DNA from: Pyrinomonadaceae bacterium
GTDB taxonomy: Bacteria > Acidobacteriota > Blastocatellia > Pyrinomonadales > Pyrinomonadaceae
DNA length: 64,000 nucleotides
Assembly: GCA_021463165.1 (NCBI GenBank)
Contig: JAJTWY010000002.1
Coordinates: forward strand, 248,001 to 312,000
Direction of reading: 5' to 3'
The translations under genes and the position numbers were made by a program. The notes below the pieces were generated by a model, which saw nothing but the letters and a program-made list of their open reading frames with translations, was not told the origin of the DNA and did not search any database. Positions 62,891 through 64,000 of this stretch are shown one piece after another (positions within the stretch are counted from its first letter, which is position 1; each line of letters starts with the position of its first letter).

Positions 62891-64000
62891 TTTGATCGCT
62901 CTGCCCAGATCTGTACGAGATGAACAAGTGTTTCGGTCGATCCCTCAAGTCCCTTTCGTGAATTGAACTCAAGTTTTCCGTGGAAGTTATGCCCGCCAGT
63001 GAAAAGGTTTGGTGTTGGCAGCCCCATCGCCGTCAGACGCGAACCGTCCGTTCCGCCGCGTATCGGACGAAGTCGTGCCGTGATGCCCGCCCGTCGGGCC
63101 GCCTCGATGGCGTAATCGGTCAGCTGTGGATGATCTTTCAGCACCTCTTTCATGTTGAGATAGCCTAGCTCGCTTTTGTATTCGACCTTGACTTTTGGAA
63201 AACGTCGCTGCGTCGCCGCGACAAGACGTTTAAGCGTCGATTCAAGTTTTGCCATGCCGCTGATGTCAAAATCGCGCAGCAGAATTTTGATCGTTGACGT
63301 TTCGACATCCAACGTCGCAGTGTAAGGATGCAGATAGCTCTGGCGTCCGGCAGTTGTTTCGGGACGATTTGGCACAGACCTTAAAAATCGCGAAAGAAAG
63401 TCACCTGCAGCATACGACGAGTTGATCATGATTCCTTTCGCAGTGCCCGGGTGCGTGGAAAGCCCGCGAAAAGTCACCGTCGCAGTTCGCGCCGAAAATG
63501 TCTCATTCGAAATATCGCCGAGCTGTTCGCCGTCAACCGTGTAAGCAAACTTCGCTCCCCAGCCCGCGATGTCAAACTTGTCGATGCCGCCGCCGACCTC
63601 TTCGTCCGGCGTGAACGCGATCGCGATGTTACCATGCTTGATCGACGGATTTTGCTTGAGCGTGTCGATCATCGTCATAATCTCGGCGACGCCGGATTTG
63701 TCGTCCGAGCCGAGCAGCGTCGTGCCGTCAGCCGTTATTATGTCGTCGCCGATCAGATTCTTTAGATCAGGGTTTTGCGCGACGGTGATCACCTGCGTCT
63801 TATCGTTCGGCAAAACGATATTGCCGCCGCGATAATTCCTGTGAATGACGGGGTTCACATTTGCGCCCGTAACCGCCGGCGACGTGTCCATATGAGCAAT
63901 GAATCCGATCGTTGGAACCTTGGAGCTATCGCCCATATTGCTGGGCATGAATGCGTAAACGATGCCCCATTCGCTTATTCGAACGTCAAGCAGGTTCAAG
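62887..64000 (-). CDS. pepT: Peptidase T (tripeptide aminopeptidase), N-terminus cut by window edge
   Basis: The frame runs from the window end to the TGA at 62887-62889, about 370 residues. It contains the M20 metal sites: FIAHMDTSPAV (His-Asp), LLGSDDKSGVAEI (bridging Asp), TPDEEVGGGI (catalytic Glu) and the final GHNFHGKLEFNS with the last His. The residues just before FIAHMDTS are VYAFMPSN; a normal PepT begins roughly 40 residues earlier, so only a short N-terminal part is missing. It removes the N-terminal residue from tripeptides in the cytosol. The downstream exported protein is overlapped by its stop. Confidence 0.93.
   Translation of the reverse strand, partial: LNLLDVRISEWGIVYAFMPSNMGDSSKVPTIGFIAHMDTSPAVTGANVNPVIHRNYRGGNIVLPNDKTQVITVAQNPDLKNLIGDDIITADGTTLLGSDDKSGVAEIMTMIDTLKQNPSIKHGNIAIAFTPDEEVGGGIDKFDIAGWGAKFAYTVDGEQLGDISNETFSARTATVTFRGLSTHPGTAKGIMINSSYAAGDFLSRFLRSVPNRPETTAGRQSYLHPYTATLDVETSTIKILLRDFDISGMAKLESTLKRLVAATQRRFPKVKVEYKSELGYLNMKEVLKDHPQLTDYAIEAARRAGITARLRPIRGGTDGSRLTAMGLPTPNLFTGGHNFHGKLEFNSRKGLEGSTETLVHLVQIWAERSK

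Overview
The window looks like a piece of a free-living Acidobacteria chromosome, most likely class Blastocatellia (Pyrinomonadaceae-like). This is an inference from gene content: two very large Oar-type TonB-dependent receptors with an N-terminal carboxypeptidase-regulatory-like domain, a DUF1800/DUF1501 pair, many small exported proteins, moderate GC and many leaderless-looking promoters. No tRNA, rRNA, CRISPR array, integrase, transposase or phage gene was seen. Almost all of the window is coding, with short gaps and many 4-bp ATGA overlaps.

Layout. 1-1.9 kb: a sulfur amino acid PLP enzyme cut by the left edge, whose leader carries a SAM-II-type riboswitch and a terminator, then an SDR oxidoreductase. 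2-8 kb: two tandem polytopic glycosyltransferase-like paralogues overlapping an acyl/acetyl-CoA synthetase that contains in-frame palindromic repeats, then a small protein and a DUF488 protein. 8-16.8 kb (minus strand): a chain TspO-like, AroDE fusion, zinc-ribbon protein, caspase-Tudor protein, ThiF/MoeB, NDH-2 and a secreted beta-propeller. 17-19.6 kb: exported small proteins and an M14 carboxypeptidase.

19.6-32.6 kb is the most coherent accessory region. It holds a LacI-family repressor with a GDSL esterase, a strong promoter followed by two tandem LacI-type operators, a TonB-dependent receptor, an exported EEP-family phosphoesterase, a GH3 beta-glucosidase fused to a PF10091 'glucoamylase' domain (the fold of GH144 beta-1,2-glucanases), and a XylG/XylH-like sugar ABC transporter with no binding protein beside it. 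I read it as a glycan utilization locus, possibly for beta-1,2-glucan. A GH31 alpha-glucosidase lies further on, at 47-49.5 kb.

32.8-46 kb: DUF1800/DUF1501 pair, MoaA, QueG, a second TonB-dependent receptor with its own terminator, an MBL-fold hydrolase, an acyl-ACP-desaturase-like diiron protein, a TolB-like exported propeller, a CusF-like copper lipoprotein and DapF. 47-64 kb: GH31, acetyl-CoA synthetase, MtnB, two MsrA paralogues (one cytosolic, one exported), a half-size GDT1 transporter, an APC permease, a DHH phosphoesterase, 3-hydroxyanthranilate dioxygenase and a 2-aminomuconate-deaminase-like RidA protein (two steps of one catabolic branch), a methyltransferase, a zinc alcohol dehydrogenase next to the remnant of a second copy, and PepT cut by the right edge.

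No wholly unknown multi-gene system was recognised. The strongest new-looking items are the riboswitch with its visible antiterminator switch, the GH3-PF10091 fusion under LacI control, the caspase-Tudor gene inside a housekeeping operon, the in-frame palindromes, and recurrent leaderless promoters.
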